64,000 nucleotides of DNA from Actinokineospora fastidiosa (GTDB lineage Bacteria; Actinomycetota; Actinomycetes; Mycobacteriales; Pseudonocardiaceae): assembly GCF_014648415.1 (NCBI RefSeq), contig NZ_BMRB01000005.1:62001-126000 (forward strand), in the 5' to 3' direction. This document shows, piece by piece, positions 26,973 to 37,720 of the stretch. Every line of letters begins with the position of its first letter. The first letter of the stretch is position 1. The translations under genes and the position numbers were made by a program. Under the pieces are notes generated by a model. The model searched no databases and was not told the origin of the DNA. It saw only the letters and a program-made list of their open reading frames with translations.

Positions 26973-29372
26973 TCAGGACGCGACCACCAGCGGCTCCGCG
27001 CGGCGCAGCGCCCGTGCTGCCCGCTCGGCGAGTCGGGCCGGGTCGGCCTGGCAGGGCAGCCGGACCACGAGCTGGGCGGCGAACCGGGCGTCGTGCTCGT
27101 CGCGCACCGGGAGGTGGTCGGGATCGGGCAGCATCTCCTCCAGCGCCAGTTCGGTCACCTCGGCGGGGGCGAGCAGCCGGTCGACCACCCGCAGCGCGCC
27201 CAGGCTGTCCAGATCGATCGGCAGCGGACGCCGCCCGCCCGCCACCCGCACGAAGTTCCAGCGCGGCGCGCCGGTCCACGCCCGCAGCCGGGCGAGTTCC
27301 CTGACCCGCGCCGCGAGCGGCGCGCCCGGGGCGGGCAGGCGGTCGCGGGGCACCAGCGCGGTCCGGCCCGCGAGCACGAGCCCGCCGCCGAGGACGATCC
27401 TCGGCCGCACCGCGCGGTCGGGGAAGGCCATGGCCGGGTCGCCGACGGCGAACGGGGCCACCAGCTCCGCGACCGGGTTCGCCGCGGTGAGCAGGGCCAG
27501 CACGGCCTCCCACGGCCGAGGCGCCGCGCCGGTGGCGTGGTGGATCGGCCAGAGCCTGCGCCCGGACGGGTCCTCGGCGATGATCCGCCCGCCGGACTCG
27601 CGGACGGTGATGCTCCGCAGCGGCAGATACCGGCCCATGCGCTCGACGAGGTAGGCCGACGGGTCCGCGTCGCCGGTCCAGGTGGACGTGTAGCGCGGGC
27701 GGCGCACGGTGTTGGCGCCGCGCTCCCCCTGCGGGGGCACGAGGACCTCCACCGGCTCCGCCCCGCAGCGCGCCGCCGTGTGGGCCAGGAACGCGCGGTA
27801 GCCCTCCACCTGCGGGACGCGGCCGTGCAGGCGGCCCAGCGCCTCGGCGAAGCGGGCGTCGGCGACACCGGCGGGGATGACCGCCTCCAGCACGTCCCGG
27901 CCGTCGGTCATCGGCCGGATCAGGCAGTCCACCGGCCAGGCGGGCGGCGCAGCGGGTGGCGCGCCGATCGCGTCGAGCACGTCGGCGGTGATGTCGACCT
28001 CGTCGCCGGGCTGCTCGGCCAGCCAGTCGCACAGCCGCGCGTACGGGGTGCCCGGCCGCGGCGCGGGCCACGCAGTCGCCCTGCGCGCCGAGCGCTTGGG
28101 CGGCTCGTGCTCGAGGAACTCCGCGACGACCTGGGTGACCGGACGCGGCCTGCTGTCCACAAGAGACAGGATGGGATGGCGTCGCGGCGGGCTCGGCGCC
28201 AGCACCGCGGCCAGCCTGCGCGCCTGCGCGACGAGTTCGCTCAACCGCCCGGCGTCGGTCAGCGAGACGTGCCCGACGCCGCGCCGGTAGACGTCGACGA
28301 ACCCGGGCCGGTCGGCGCGGCGCGGGCGCTCGTTCCAGCCGTCGAGCCGCGCCGATGGCGGCTCGGACACCTGCACGACGCCGAGGTGCACCAGGTGGCG
28401 CAGGAAGTCCCGGGTCACCGCGCGTCGGTCCGGGTCAAGGGCGAGCAGTTCCAGCACGGTCGGCGTCCGCAGCGCGGTGTGCCCCAGCACGCGCCGCACG
28501 GCGTCCACGGCCGGGGTGCGCCGGACGCGCACGAACCGCAGGCCCGCCTGGTCGTCGACCCAGCAGCACAGCCGGTCGCCGCGCACCCAGTGCAGGCCCG
28601 TCATGCTCAGCCAGGCATCGGGCAGCTCGTCGGCGGCGGCCAGGGCGCGGCGCCCGTCCTGGATGTCGGCGACCGTGTGCACCGCGTGCGCCCCGACGCG
28701 CAGCTCCCCCGGACCGGGCCGCACGTCGACCAGCGCCACCTGGCCCAGCCACCCGCGCGGGGTCGGCTTGAACGCCGAGCGGGCCATCAGCCGCAGCAGG
28801 TAGTCCCCGCGCTGCCGCAGCCGCTTGGCGTCCCACCGCTGGCCGTCGGCGAGCCGCGCCCGGATCTCGGCGACGGCCTCGGGCGCGGTCTCGGTCATGA
28901 TGCGCGTCAGCGCCGGGCTCGCGGTGATGATCCGCCACGGCAGGCCGGTCAGCCGGTCCTGCTCGGCGGCGACGGCGGCGGCGAGGTCGCGCTCGGCGGC
29001 GGCCAGGCCCTCGGCCCGGTCCCCGGCGCGCAGCAGGCTCTCGGCGAGCGCCTCCCCCATGCCGACCGCCACGGAGAGCACCGCCAGCCTCCGGCACGCC
29101 TGCGCGTCGACCAGGTCGCCTCGGCGCAGCGTCCGCGTGACGGTGATGGCCAGGCCGCGCAGCGGGGGCGTCAGCTCGGGGTGCGGGATGAGCTCGTCGC
29201 CGACGCGCAGCGCGAGCGCCTTGGCGAACCGCCGGTAGCCCGACTCCGCGTCCAGGTGCACCCGGAGCCGGTCGAACAGCTCGGGCGCGCCCAGCTCGGC
29301 GAGGGCGGCGGCGGGCACGCCCGCCACCCGCAGCAGGCAGGCCGGACCGGTCGGGAGGTAGTCAGCGCACAT
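26973..29372 (-). CDS. lantibiotic dehydratase, N-terminal (glutamylation) protein of a split LanB
   Basis: About 799 residues corresponding to the Lant_dehydr_N part of class I dehydratases, which use Glu-tRNA to glutamylate Ser/Thr of a precursor. Typical stretches: RVGDELIPHPELTPPLRGL, a central RRPRYTSTWTGDADPSAYLV, FVRVAGGRRPLPIDLDS and LPVRDEHDARFAAQLVVRLP at the C-terminus. The elimination domain is a separate protein encoded just upstream. The start is placed at 29372 (GGGGAAC before it; 18 bases inside an alternative ATG at 29390) and overlaps the end of the elimination gene. Confidence 0.88.
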   Translation of the reverse strand: MCADYLPTGPACLLRVAGVPAAALAELGAPELFDRLRVHLDAESGYRRFAKALALRVGDELIPHPELTPPLRGLAITVTRTLRRGDLVDAQACRRLAVLSVAVGMGEALAESLLRAGDRAEGLAAAERDLAAAVAAEQDRLTGLPWRIITASPALTRIMTETAPEAVAEIRARLADGQRWDAKRLRQRGDYLLRLMARSAFKPTPRGWLGQVALVDVRPGPGELRVGAHAVHTVADIQDGRRALAAADELPDAWLSMTGLHWVRGDRLCCWVDDQAGLRFVRVRRTPAVDAVRRVLGHTALRTPTVLELLALDPDRRAVTRDFLRHLVHLGVVQVSEPPSARLDGWNERPRRADRPGFVDVYRRGVGHVSLTDAGRLSELVAQARRLAAVLAPSPPRRHPILSLVDSRPRPVTQVVAEFLEHEPPKRSARRATAWPAPRPGTPYARLCDWLAEQPGDEVDITADVLDAIGAPPAAPPAWPVDCLIRPMTDGRDVLEAVIPAGVADARFAEALGRLHGRVPQVEGYRAFLAHTAARCGAEPVEVLVPPQGERGANTVRRPRYTSTWTGDADPSAYLVERMGRYLPLRSITVRESGGRIIAEDPSGRRLWPIHHATGAAPRPWEAVLALLTAANPVAELVAPFAVGDPAMAFPDRAVRPRIVLGGGLVLAGRTALVPRDRLPAPGAPLAARVRELARLRAWTGAPRWNFVRVAGGRRPLPIDLDSLGALRVVDRLLAPAEVTELALEEMLPDPDHLPVRDEHDARFAAQLVVRLPCQADPARLAERAARALRRAEPLVVAS

Positions 29373-30156
29373 CGCCGTTCCCCGCCTCATCCGTCGAGGC
29401 GCCGAGCGCCGAGCTGATGAGGATCTGGGTGCCGACGCGCAGGGCGGCCCGGTTCCAGTGGAAGATCACGTACCAGGCCAGCGCCTCGGGCGTGGCGGGC
29501 CAGCGCGGCACGAGCGGGTCGATCAGGACGGCGTGGCGGTCGGCGAGGGCCAGCGTCGCCGGGGGCAGGGCGGCGCGCAGGTCCGCCGGTCTCCGCCACA
29601 GGGCGCGCAGGCCCGCCGCCGCGAGCGCGGTGTCCGGCGCGCGCGCCGGACGCTGTCTGCCCGCCGCGGCCACCGCGGGCCAGACGGCAGCGTCGACGCC
29701 CTCGGGCACCACGTGGCGCAGCATCGCCAGGGAGAGCCGCCACGCCGGGGTCCCGGTCCGCCGGGAGTGGAAGTCGAGCCAGGTCAGCGCGTCCACTGTG
29801 AACAGCCGGTGCACGGCGGCCATGGCAGCCGGGCCGCCGAACCGGGACCCCTCCGGGGTGCACGGCGCGGGTCGGGCGTCGGAGATCAGGCCCGCGTACC
29901 GCCACCGCAGCGCGCGCACCAGGAACTCGGTGCGCACGGCCGCGGCGTCCTCCCCGGACACGGCGAAGCGCACCCGCAGGCCGGGCGGCTTGTGCGTGAA
30001 GAAGAACTCGGTGATCACCCGGTCGCGCAGCCACTCCCGCACGACGGGGGCGAGTTCCGGGTAGACGAGCCGGACCTGGCAGGCGGTCGCGGCGAGGTCG
30101 ACCTGCACCCACTCGCCGGTCGCCGTCGGCGCGGGCTCGGTCAGCGGCACGGCCAT
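29362..30156 (-). CDS. thiopeptide-type bacteriocin biosynthesis/SpaB C-terminal elimination protein
   Basis: A protein of 264 residues that is a stand-alone SpaB_C domain: WVQVDLAATACQVRLVYPEL at the start, FFFTHKPPGLRVRF (the classical YWHLRxR-like strand), LFTVDALTWLDFHSRRTG, and YVIFHWNRAALRVGTQILIS at the end. In split class I systems it removes glutamate to give dehydroamino acids; in thiopeptides a paralogue does cycloaddition, but the other thiopeptide genes are absent. It has a GAAGGGAACC ribosome binding site and overlaps the LanB gene by 11 bases. Confidence 0.88.
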   Translation of the reverse strand: MAVPLTEPAPTATGEWVQVDLAATACQVRLVYPELAPVVREWLRDRVITEFFFTHKPPGLRVRFAVSGEDAAAVRTEFLVRALRWRYAGLISDARPAPCTPEGSRFGGPAAMAAVHRLFTVDALTWLDFHSRRTGTPAWRLSLAMLRHVVPEGVDAAVWPAVAAAGRQRPARAPDTALAAAGLRALWRRPADLRAALPPATLALADRHAVLIDPLVPRWPATPEALAWYVIFHWNRAALRVGTQILISSALGASTDEAGNGDVR

Positions 30157-30184
30157 GGCGGGTTCCCTTCGCGGAGGGCGCGGG

Positions 30185-30445
30185 TCAGGGGCCGATGGCG
30201 GGCACGATCGCGGCGGGCGGGGCCGCGGACATCAGCCCGTCCTGGCACTGCCATCCGCCCTCGGGGAGCAGTCCGAGGCCCTGGCCGAGCAGCCCGGCCT
30301 GCTCGCAGAGGTCCTGCGTGCCGAGGAAGAGCACCGGCGCCGATGGCCCGCCGGCGGGTCCGGTGGGCTGCGGCTCGGTCTGCGCGGACGCGGGCGCCGC
30401 GCCGAGCGCGGCGACCGCGGCGACGGCCAGGGCCTTCCTGATCAT
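30185..30445 (-). CDS. small secreted two-cysteine protein at the head of the RiPP locus
   Basis: An 86-residue protein with a clear Sec signal (RKALAVAAVAALGAAPASA, cleavage after ASA) and a mature part with two Cys (TQDLCEQAGLLGQGLGLLPE, then GGWQCQDG) and a Pro/Ala-rich end. GGGAGCAG precedes the ATG at 30445. It is 28 bases upstream of the elimination gene on the same strand and so probably in the lanthipeptide transcript. A signal-peptide protein is not the expected precursor type; it may be unrelated or an accessory. Confidence 0.7.
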   Translation of the reverse strand: MIRKALAVAAVAALGAAPASAQTEPQPTGPAGGPSAPVLFLGTQDLCEQAGLLGQGLGLLPEGGWQCQDGLMSAAPPAAIVPAIGP

Positions 30446-30991
30446 CTCTGCTCCCTTGCTCGTGGCGTGCGGTCGCGGATGACGGCCGCGGGTGGTGAGA
30501 CCGGTCGGCGTGCGGGGTGCGAGTCGTTCCCGCCGGTGCGAGCGGGGCGGTGGCCGCCATCGGCCCTCCGGCGCATTTCGCGCGCGATTCCCAGCCCGCA
30601 TTGACGCTAACACCGCCCTACGCGTCCCGGGAAACAAAACACGGCCACCGGTTTCCGACCATTCGATGGCGGGTTCCGCTCGTCCGGAAGGGGTGGCCGA
30701 CCCGTCCCCTCGGCACGCTCCGTGCCGTCCCGACCGCCCGAAAGAGCTGGCAGGACAGCGGATCACCGGTAGTGCCGCAAGGTGATCAGCGGTTATCCGG
30801 GCTGGTCGTCGCGAAATCGCCTGATCGATTCGCCCACCGAACGAGTGAAGCCCGCGATCTTTCCATCCGACCGGCTTATGCCGACGCCATTGCGCGGTCA
30901 GGAATCGATCAAGCCCTTTCGGGTGGATTGCCGACAACGTCCACAGGGAATCGACTTGCCGCCGATCTCCTCCCCCTTCGGAAGGCCCGTG
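30446..30991. other. intergenic region between divergent RiPP locus and dxs
   Basis: 546 bases without a convincing gene. The segment is less GC-rich than its surroundings (30610-30960), which fits promoters for both divergent transcripts. An open frame runs from 30782 into dxs, but it has no family-like content before residue 71. No tRNA or clear hairpin was seen. Confidence 0.5.
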
Positions 30992-32812
30992 ATGACCGCC
31001 ACCGATCCCCGGGTCTCGGCCGGGTCGACGCTGGACAGGATCCACCGCCCCGACGACGTGCGCGCCCTGCCCGCCTGCGCGCTGCCGGGCCTGGCCGAGG
31101 AGATCCGCGCGCTGCTGGTCGAGACGGTCTCGCGCACCGGAGGGCACCTCGGCCCGAACCTCGGCGTCGTCGAGCTGACGATCGCCCTGCACCGGGTGTT
31201 CCACTCCCCGCGCGACGCGATCCTGTTCGACTCCGGGCACCAGAGCTACGTGCACAAGATCCTGACCGGCAGGCGCGGGGACTTCCCGCTGCTGCGCCAG
31301 CCGGGCGGGCTCTCCGGCTACCCGAGCCGCGCCGAGTCGCCGCATGACCTGGTGGAGAACTCACACGCCTGCACCGCGCTGTCCTATGCGGACGGTCTGG
31401 CGCGGGCTGCCGCGCTGCGCGGGCGCTCGGGCGGCGTCGTGGTGGCCGTCGTCGGCGACGGCGCGCTGACCGGCGGGATGAGCTGGGAGGCGCTGAACAC
31501 CCTCGCCGTCGGCGGGCGGCCGGTGGTGATCGTGCTCAACGACAACGGCCGCTCGGACGCGCCCACCGTCGGCGCGGTCGGCGCGCACCTGGCGCAGTTG
31601 CGCGAGCACGGCGGCGACTTCCGGCTCTCGGTGTTCGAGAACCTGGGCCTGTCGTACGTGGGACCGGTGGACGGCCACGACATCGGCAGGCTGGAGGAGG
31701 CGCTGGGCAAGGCGCGGTCGATGGGCCGTCCGGTGCTCGTGCACTGCGTGACGACGAAGGGCAGGGGCCACCCGCCCGCCGAGGACGACGCCGTCGACCG
31801 GATGCACGCCGTGTCGCCCCCCGGCCCCGGCCCTGCCGGTCCCACCTGGACCTCCGTGTTCGGCGACGCGCTGCTCGACCTGGGCGCGCGCAGGCCCGAC
31901 ATCGTGTGCCTGACCGCGGCGATGCAGCGCGCCACCGGCCTGACCGCGTTCGCCGAGGCCTACCCCGACCGGGTGCTGGACGTCGGCATCGCCGAGCCGC
32001 ACGCGGTGGCGTGCGCGGCGGGGCTGGCGATGGGCGGCATGCACCCGGTGGTCGCCATGCACGCGACGTTCCTCAGCCGCGCGTTCGACCAGGTGCTGCT
32101 CGACGTGGCGCTGCACGGCCTGCCGGTGACGCTCGTGCTCGACCGCGCCGGGGTGACCGGGGTCGACGGGCCGAGCCACCACGGGATGTGGGACCTGTCG
32201 CTGCTGCAGGCCGTGCCCGGGCTGCGGATCGCCGCGCCGCGGGACGCGCGGCGGCTGCGCGCGCTGCTCGCCGATGCCGTCGCCGCCGACGGCCCGACCG
32301 TGCTGCGCTTCCCCGACGGCGCCACCGGCCCCGACGTGCCCGCGGTGCGCGAACGGGACGGACTGGCCGTGCTGCACGAGTCCACCGCCCGCGATGTCCT
32401 GCTCGTGTCGGTCGGCCCGATGGCGGTCACCGCCGTGCGGGCCGCCCTGAAGCTCGCCGACCAGGGCGTCGGGGTGACGGTGTGCGATCCGGGCTGGGTC
32501 AGTCCGCCGAACCCGGCGCTGGTCGCCCTCGCGGACTCCCACCGCCTGGTGGTGTCCGTCGAGGACAACACCCGCGTCGGCGGCGTGGGGGTCCGCCTCG
32601 CCCAGGCCGTCGCCGACGCGGGCGTGACGACCCCCGCGCACGCCTTGGGGCTCCCCGCCGCGTTCCTGCCCCCGGGCCCGAGGCCGGAGGTCCTGCGCGG
32701 GCACCGACTCGACGCGTCCGGCATCGCCCGCACGGTCCTCGGCCTGCTCGGCGCGGGCGCCCGCCCGCCGGTCCCGCCGCCACGCCGCGTCCAGCCCGCA
32801 CGACGGCGATAG
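30992..32812 (+). CDS. dxs: 1-deoxy-D-xylulose-5-phosphate synthase, divergent paralogue
   Basis: A protein of 606 residues. Thiamine and substrate motifs: GGHLGPNLGVVELTIALH, GYPSRAESPHDLVENSHA, GDGALTGGMSWEALN, NDNGRSDAPTVG (the usual Tyr is Asp), VGIAEPHAVACAAGLAMGG (catalytic Glu kept, the usual Gln-His is Pro-His) and DRAGVTGVDGPSHHGMWD. The enzyme joins pyruvate and glyceraldehyde-3-phosphate at the entry of the MEP isoprenoid route. The substitutions suggest a secondary, specialised DXS and not the housekeeping copy. The start at 30992 follows GGAAGG; its end lies 4 bases from the convergent ABC gene. No terpene genes are adjacent. Confidence 0.9.
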   Translation: MTATDPRVSAGSTLDRIHRPDDVRALPACALPGLAEEIRALLVETVSRTGGHLGPNLGVVELTIALHRVFHSPRDAILFDSGHQSYVHKILTGRRGDFPLLRQPGGLSGYPSRAESPHDLVENSHACTALSYADGLARAAALRGRSGGVVVAVVGDGALTGGMSWEALNTLAVGGRPVVIVLNDNGRSDAPTVGAVGAHLAQLREHGGDFRLSVFENLGLSYVGPVDGHDIGRLEEALGKARSMGRPVLVHCVTTKGRGHPPAEDDAVDRMHAVSPPGPGPAGPTWTSVFGDALLDLGARRPDIVCLTAAMQRATGLTAFAEAYPDRVLDVGIAEPHAVACAAGLAMGGMHPVVAMHATFLSRAFDQVLLDVALHGLPVTLVLDRAGVTGVDGPSHHGMWDLSLLQAVPGLRIAAPRDARRLRALLADAVAADGPTVLRFPDGATGPDVPAVRERDGLAVLHESTARDVLLVSVGPMAVTAVRAALKLADQGVGVTVCDPGWVSPPNPALVALADSHRLVVSVEDNTRVGGVGVRLAQAVADAGVTTPAHALGLPAAFLPPGPRPEVLRGHRLDASGIARTVLGLLGAGARPPVPPPRRVQPARRR

Positions 32813-32816
32813 CGGG

Positions 32817-34561
32817 TCAGGTCGCGGTGTCGGCCTCCCACGCCTGCCACAGGCGGGCGTAGTGGCCGCCCTCGGCCACCAGGTCGGCGTGGGTGCCCTC
32901 GGCGACGACGCGGCCGTGTTCGAGGACGACGACCCGGTCCGCGCCTGCTGCCTGGGTCAGGCGGTGGGCGACGACCAGGGTGGTGCGCCCCTCGGTGGCC
33001 GCGCGCGCGGACTCCTCCAACGCGCGGGCGCCGAGGCTGCCCGCCTCGGCCGTCGCCTCGTCCAGGATGGCGACGGGCGGGTCGAGCAGCACCAGCCGGG
33101 CCAGCGCCAGCTGCTGGGCCTGCGCGGAGGTCAGGTCGTGCCCGCCCTCGCCGACGACGGTGGCGAAGCCGTCCGGCAGGGCGCGGACCCACTCCAGCGC
33201 GCCCACCGCGCCCAGGGCGGCGGCGATGTCGTCGTCGGTGGCGTCCGGCCGGGCCATCCGCAGGTCGGCGGCGAGCGGGCCGGCGAAGACGTGGGTCTCC
33301 TGGCTGACGATGGCCACCTGCCCGCGCAGCGCCTCCGTCGGGATGTCGGCCATCGGGACCCCGCCGAGCAGCACCTTCCCGGTCAGCTCGCGGCCGCGCA
33401 GCACGCCAGCGGCGATCGCGGCCACAGTGGACTTGCCCGCGCCGGTCGAGCCGACCAGCGCCACCCGCTCGCCGGGTTCCACGCGCAGGCTGACGCCGTG
33501 CAGGACGGGTGTGCCGCCGTCGTAGCTGAACCGCACGTCGGCGAGTTCGAGCCCGGCGTCGACGGGCCGGGCCGTCGCCGACGCGGTCTCCGGCTGGCCG
33601 GGCAGGCCGATCACGCCGACCAGCCGGGCCAGGCTCGCGACCGCGGACTGCACCTCGTCGAAGGTGTAGAGCAGCATCGAGACCGGGCCGACCAGCCGCA
33701 GGAACAGCAAGGCCGCGGCGGACACCTCGCCGACGGTCACCGCGCCCGCGCGGGCCAGGAGGAACCCGGCGACGAGGATCGCGGCGATCCCGCCGAACTC
33801 GGCGATGTTGACCCGGGTGACGAACCGGGTGAAGTACGAGAACACGTGCACGGAGATGTCGCGCGAGTGCGCCGACGCGGCGTCGATGCGCCGCAGGTGC
33901 TCGACCTCCCGCCGGTAGGCGTGCACGGTCCGCACGCCCTGCATGCTCTCCACCATCAGCCGCGACCGCTCCCCCACCGCGGCGCGCTGCTCGGCGTACC
34001 CGGGCGCGGCCTTGGGCAGGTACCACCGCAGGGCGGCCACGTAGAGCGGGACCGCGACCAGCCCGGCCAGGCCGAGCCGCCAGTCCAGCGCCGCCATCCC
34101 GGCCAGGCTCATCACGCCGAGCAGGAACGCGGACAGGACCGTCGGGATGACGTCCGACGCCGCCTTGCCCACGGTCGCCACGTCCGCGCTGACCCGCGAC
34201 AGGAGGTCGCCCTTGCCCGTGCGCTCGATCGTCGTGGCGGGCAGGGTCAGCACGCGCGCCACCGTGGCCTCGCGGGCGTGTGCGAGCACCCGTCCGCCGA
34301 GCCTGCCCACCAGGTACGCCGTCAGCCCGGACGCCAGCCCGCCGACGACCGCCGCCACCAGGATCACCACCGCGATCGGCGCGATCGCGCCCCCGCCGCT
34401 CACCCGGTCGATCAGCACGCCGAGGGCGTACGGCGGCACGACGAGCGCGCCCGCCCCGGCCAGCCCGACCAGCAGGGCGGCGCCCACCTCGCCCGGTCGT
34501 TCCCGCAGCCGCGCCCACAGCCACGACCGGGTGGCCCGCGGCGACGCGACCGGCAGCGCGC

Positions 34562-34565
<4 letters not shown>
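32817..34565 (-). CDS. ABC exporter half-transporter A (catalytic-site subunit)
   Basis: A protein of 582 residues: six-helix type I exporter membrane domain, then an NBD with canonical Walker A (VGSTGAGKST), Q-loop (VSQETHVF), Walker B with catalytic Glu (VAILDEATAE) and H-loop (VVAHRLTQ). The signature is degenerate: LTSAQAQQ in place of LSGGQ. It is encoded with overlap (ATGA) after half-transporter B, whose NBD is degenerate in the complementary positions. This is the pattern of asymmetric heterodimers. The iron box upstream of the operon suggests siderophore export or IrtAB-like import. Confidence 0.9.
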
Positions 34566-36217
<1,652 letters not shown>

Positions 36218-36418
36218 TCAGGCGCGCAGGCTCTTGGGCCGCAGGTCGGTCCACTCCCGCTCGACGTAGTCAAGGCAGTCCTGGCGCGAGGCCTCCCCGA
36301 ACACGACGCGCCAGCCCTCCGGCACCGCGGCGAACGTCGGCCACAGCGAGTGCTGCTCCTCGGCGTTCACCAGGACGTAGAACGTGCCGGACTCGTCGTC
36401 GAACGGGTTGCTGGCCAC
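36218..36418 (-). CDS. MbtH family NRPS accessory protein
   Basis: A protein of 66 residues with the whole MbtH signature: [33 protein letters not shown], and [18 protein letters not shown]. The GTG at 36418 is preceded by AGGAGGAGACC; a longer upstream reading would add an Arg-rich stretch without a ribosome binding site. MbtH proteins bind and activate NRPS adenylation domains, commonly in siderophore clusters. No NRPS gene is in this window, so it must act on an unlinked synthetase. First gene of an iron-box-controlled operon with two ABC genes. Confidence 0.95.
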   Translation of the reverse strand: MASNPFDDESGTFYVLVNAEEQHSLWPTFAAVPEGWRVVFGEASRQDCLDYVEREWTDLRPKSLRA

Positions 36419-36456
36419 CGGTCTCCTCCTCAAGCGCCGAACCACGGAGAACTTAG

Positions 36457-36475
36457 CAAGGCAAGCCTTACCAAA
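36457..36475 (-). promoter_or_regulatory. iron box (IdeR/DmdR1-type operator)
   Basis: On the minus strand TTTGGTAAGGCTTGCCTTG fits the 19-base consensus TWAGGTWAGSCTWACCTWA at 16 positions. It lies 39 bases before the MbtH start, in an AT-rich promoter zone, and predicts repression by Fe2+-loaded IdeR/DmdR. Confidence 0.75.
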
Positions 36476-36554
36476 CTACTCCCAGTGCTCCCGGTCACTG
36501 TCCTGTCCGCGCCGGACATACATCGCGGCGGCGGACACGGGGTACTAGACCGGC

Positions 36555-37019
36555 ATGGAGCCTGAACCCAGCGACCCGCGCCTCACCGGTGAGATCGACG
36601 TCGACGACGCCACCGTCAAGGCCGTCGGCCTGCTCACCGAGGCGTGGGAGACCGTGCAGATCGCGCACGGCCACCTCTACGCCTTCCACCAGCTGACCGG
36701 GTCGGCCGACTTCAAGCTGGAGGAGGCCGTGAAGGCCCTGCGCGACGCCGGGCACGGCGGGCTGGCCACGCGGTTGGAGACCGAGTTGCTCGGCCGCAAC
36801 GTGCTGCCGGGGCGGTGGACGTTCCAGGTGGTCGAGGACTACGAGGACACCTACTACGAGCCGTTCCGCGAGTTCGAGCGCGAGGGCCGGGAGCTGACCG
36901 GCGGGCTGCGGCACCTCTGGGAGGCCGGGCTCAAGCGCGACCGCCGCACCCCGGGGCAACCCGGGCACGAGGCCACGCCCGCGGCGGTGCCGGGGGATTC
37001 CGGGAGCGGAATGGGGTAG
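36555..37019 (+). CDS. conserved actinobacterial protein of unknown function
   Basis: A soluble, acidic, mainly helical protein of 154 residues: DDATVKAVGLLTEAWETVQ, then AHGHLYAFHQLTGSADFKL and LETELLGRNVLPGRWTFQVV, with an acidic DYEDTYYEPFREFEREGREL. The C-terminal 25 residues are Pro/Gly-rich and probably disordered. I recognise the pattern as a conserved actinobacterial protein but know no function. It is divergent from the MbtH operon and 39 bases upstream of dedA. Confidence 0.75.
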   Translation: MEPEPSDPRLTGEIDVDDATVKAVGLLTEAWETVQIAHGHLYAFHQLTGSADFKLEEAVKALRDAGHGGLATRLETELLGRNVLPGRWTFQVVEDYEDTYYEPFREFEREGRELTGGLRHLWEAGLKRDRRTPGQPGHEATPAAVPGDSGSGMG

Positions 37020-37058
37020 CCCACCACCTGTCGACCACCTACCCCGGGAGAAGCGCCC

Positions 37059-37715
37059 ATGCCTGACCTCGTGCTCGCCGACGCCGCCCAGGAGCCGGTG
37101 GGCGGCCTGGCCGGATGGGCGGTCGACGTCATGGACGCCCTCGGCGGGTTCGGCGCCGCGCTGCTGCTCGCGCTGGAGAACGTGTTCCCGCCCCTGCCCA
37201 GCGAGTTCCTGCTGCCGCTCGCGGGGTTCTCGGCGAGCCAGGGCGCGTTCAGCCTGCTCGCGGCGCTCATCTGGACGACGGTCGGCTCGGTGGCGGGCGC
37301 GGTCGTGGTCTACGTGCTCGGCATGCTGCTCGGCCGCGACCGCACGCGGGCGCTGATCAGGCGCATCCCGCTGCTGGACGTCGAGGACTTCGACCGCACG
37401 GAGCGGTGGTTCGCCAGACACGGGACCAAGGCGGTGTTCTTCGGCAGGATGGTGCCGCTGTTCCGCAGCCTGATCTCGCTGCCCGCCGGGGTGGAGCGGA
37501 TGAACTTCGCCGTCTTCCTGCTGCTCACCACGCTGGGCAGTCTGGTGTGGAACAGCGTCTTCGTCGTCGCGGGCTACCTGCTGGGCGCGAACTGGCACGT
37601 GGTGGACCAGTACGCGTCGATCTTCCAGACAGTGGTGTTCATCGGCGTGGGCGCGGCGGTCGTGTGGTTCGTGGTCAAGCGCGTGCGCAAGCGTCATCGG
37701 GAGCACGCGCGCTAA
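37059..37715 (+). CDS. DedA family membrane protein
   Basis: A protein of 218 residues with the DedA (VTT/SNARE-associated) core: ENVFPPLPSEFLLPLAGF with the conserved Glu and re-entrant loop, FARHGTKAVFFGRMVPLFRS, then LPAGVERMNF, ending in a TM helix and a basic tail (KRVRKRHREHAR). DedA proteins act in phospholipid scrambling/lipid-carrier recycling and membrane homeostasis. Confidence 0.92.
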   Translation: MPDLVLADAAQEPVGGLAGWAVDVMDALGGFGAALLLALENVFPPLPSEFLLPLAGFSASQGAFSLLAALIWTTVGSVAGAVVVYVLGMLLGRDRTRALIRRIPLLDVEDFDRTERWFARHGTKAVFFGRMVPLFRSLISLPAGVERMNFAVFLLLTTLGSLVWNSVFVVAGYLLGANWHVVDQYASIFQTVVFIGVGAAVVWFVVKRVRKRHREHAR

Positions 37716-37720
37716 ATCGG

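Noticed and set aside
25968..29417. A plus-strand protein of more than 1100 residues
   Set aside because: It is antisense to the LanC remnant, precursor and LanB genes and consists of Arg/Gly/Ala strings.
26973..30156. Thiopeptide biosynthesis cluster
   Set aside because: The split dehydratase resembles that of thiopeptides, but there is no YcaO/azoline machinery, no pyridine synthase and no Cys/Ser-rich thiopeptide core; the LanC remnant points to a lanthipeptide.
30782..30991. N-terminal extension of DXS from the ATG at 30782
   Set aside because: The extra 70 residues have no similarity to DXS, and the ATG at 30992 has a GGAAGG site and the normal family start.
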